Shown here in pieces: positions 14,256-15,343 of a stretch of DNA of 15,343 bases. A program made the translations under genes and the position numbers. The DNA comes from an uncultured Lachnospiraceae bacterium. Its GTDB lineage: Bacteria; Bacillota; Clostridia; Lachnospirales; Lachnospiraceae. Where the stretch lies: NCBI GenBank assembly GCA_947631755.1, contig CANRMO010000034.1:1-15343 (forward strand). The letters are read 5' to 3'. The first letter of the stretch is position 1; each line of letters begins with the position of its first letter. The notes under the pieces were generated by a model, which was not told where the DNA came from, did no database searches, and was given only the letters and a program-made list of their open reading frames with translations.

Positions 14256-14897
14256 ATGAAAATTGTTATGTTAGGCGCGCCGGGTGCCGGCAAGGGCACA
14301 CAGGCAAAAATGATTTCTGAGAAATACGGGATCCCGCACATTTCCACCGGTGATATTTTCCGCGCAAATATCAAGGAAAACACCGAGCTCGGCCAGAAAG
14401 CAAAGGGCTATATGGATAAGGGCCTGCTTGTTCCGGATGAACTGGTAGTGGATCTGGTAGTCGACCGTCTCGCCCAGGATGACGCAAAAAAAGGTTACGT
14501 GCTGGACGGGTTCCCGCGCACGATCCCGCAGGCGGAGGCACTGACGGATGCCCTGAACAAGATCGGCGAGAAACTGGACTACGCCATTGATGTCGATGTC
14601 CCGGATGAGAACATTGTCAACAGGATGTCAGGGAGACGCGCCTGTGTAAAATGTGGGGGCACATACCACATCAAGTACAATCCCACAAAGACGGAAGGGA
14701 TCTGTGATGCCTGTGGCGGGGAGCTGATCCTCCGCGACGATGATAAACCGGAGACCGTTCAGCAGAGGCTGGGTGTTTATCATGAACAGACACAGCCGTT
14801 GATCGATTACTATACAAAGGAAGGTATTCTGAAAGAGGTTGACGGAACGGTAGACTTGAATGATGTTTTTGACGCGATCGTAAAGATCCTTGAGTGA
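14256..14897 (+). CDS. adk: Adenylate kinase, zinc-binding type
   Basis: 213 residues, cytosolic. It catalyses ATP + AMP to 2 ADP. The P-loop is GAPGAGKGTQ at residues 7-16. The AMP-binding segment is STGDIFRANI (30-39), followed by DGFPRT (84-89). The LID carries a four-cysteine zinc site, C130, C133, C150 and C153, as in most Firmicutes. I start at ATG 14256, five bases after AAAAGAGG. An upstream in-frame GTG (14223) would add 11 basic residues without family support. map follows after one base. Confidence 0.98.
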   Translation: MKIVMLGAPGAGKGTQAKMISEKYGIPHISTGDIFRANIKENTELGQKAKGYMDKGLLVPDELVVDLVVDRLAQDDAKKGYVLDGFPRTIPQAEALTDALNKIGEKLDYAIDVDVPDENIVNRMSGRRACVKCGGTYHIKYNPTKTEGICDACGGELILRDDDKPETVQQRLGVYHEQTQPLIDYYTKEGILKEVDGTVDLNDVFDAIVKILE

Positions 14898-14898
14898 T

Positions 14899-15343
14899 AT
14901 GGGTTCCGTTACGATTAAATCAGAGCAGGAGATCAGCCGGATGCGCGATGCCGGAAAAATCCTGGCAGAAGTGCATGAGCAGCTGGGTGAAATGATTGCC
15001 CCGGGGATCACGACGCTCGACATTGACCAAAAGGGCGAGGAGCTGATCCGGAAAGCCGGATGTATCCCTTCTTTTAAGGGATACGAGGGCTACCCGGCAT
15101 CGATCTGCGTCTCGATTAATGATGAAGTGGTCCACGGCATCCCGTCCGGAGACCACCGCCTCTTTGAAGGGGACATCGTGAGCCTGGATGCCGGCGTGAT
15201 CTACCGGGGATACCAGTCTGATGCGGCCCGCACATATGGGGTTGGCGAGATTGCGCCGGATGCACAGCGGTTGATCGATGTGACAAGAGAGAGTTTTTTT
15301 CAGGGAATACGATTCGCAAGAGCGGGAAATCGCTTGTACGATA
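14899..15343 (+). CDS. map: Methionine aminopeptidase type I, N-terminal part
   Basis: Partial: 148 codons up to the window end, with no stop. The enzyme removes the initiator methionine from nascent proteins using a dinuclear metal site. The fragment shows the pita-bread fold start (VTIKSEQEISRMRDAGKILA), the substrate histidine H79 (VVHGIPSG) and the first two metal ligands D97 and D108 (SLDAGVIYRGYQSDAART), at the same numbers as E. coli Map. The later ligands lie outside the window. ATG 14899 comes one base after the adk stop with only a weak Shine-Dalgarno, so translation probably depends on coupling to adk. The frame stays open through the T7 run near 15294-15300. Confidence 0.95.
   Translation, partial: MGSVTIKSEQEISRMRDAGKILAEVHEQLGEMIAPGITTLDIDQKGEELIRKAGCIPSFKGYEGYPASICVSINDEVVHGIPSGDHRLFEGDIVSLDAGVIYRGYQSDAARTYGVGEIAPDAQRLIDVTRESFFQGIRFARAGNRLYD

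Noticed and set aside
15294..15300. Run of seven T suggesting a frameshift in map
   Set aside because: The frame continues after it with the expected Map sequence (GIRFARAGNRLYD), so no shift is needed.
1..15343. Search for a novel defence, mobile or biosynthetic system
   Set aside because: Every coding region with good evidence belongs to a well-known family in conserved order; no transposase, integrase, repeat-spacer array or foreign base composition is seen.

Overview
The window is a contiguous piece of a low-to-moderate GC Firmicute chromosome, most probably a member of the Lachnospiraceae (class Clostridia). The reasons are the classical Firmicute S10-spc gene order, the zinc-type S14, the zinc-type adenylate kinase, strong AGGAGG ribosome binding sites with several GTG starts, and an L22 with a lysine/arginine-rich N-terminal extension that I associate with this family. 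All recognised genes lie on the plus strand.

Region by region: bases 1-740 are the 3' end of purB, closed by an intrinsic terminator (757-786). Bases 811-1743 encode a class I SAM-dependent methyltransferase of the RlmI-like family, and 1783-3150 a MATE-family multidrug exporter. The rpsJ promoter sits directly on the MATE stop codon. Phased A-tracts upstream of it are encoded by the MATE C-terminus, and a structured leader of about 300 bases follows. Then comes an unbroken run of 21 ribosomal protein genes: rpsJ, rplC, rplD, rplW, rplB, rpsS, rplV, rpsC, rplP, rpmC, rpsQ, rplN, rplX, rplE, rpsN (zinc type), rpsH, rplF, rplR, rpsE, rpmD, rplO. After these come secY, adk and the first 148 codons of map, cut by the window end.

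The genes form one long housekeeping operon that builds both ribosomal subunits and adds the membrane protein channel (SecY), nucleotide homeostasis (Adk) and N-terminal methionine removal (Map). Most spacers are 14-40 bases, and four junctions overlap (rplD/rplW, rpsC/rplP, rplP/rpmC, rplO/secY), which suggests translational coupling. Three spacers are longer and hold the only unexplained internal sequence: rpsJ-rplC (119 bases), rpsQ-rplN (82 bases, a three-copy tandem repeat) and secY-adk (105 bases, a strong hairpin).

I found no mobile element, CRISPR array, defence system or tRNA/rRNA gene. The protein-coding content is conserved and ordinary. The most interesting material is non-coding: the structured rpsJ leader with a possible attenuator and mutually exclusive pairings, the dual-use A-tract region, and the rpsQ-rplN repeat.
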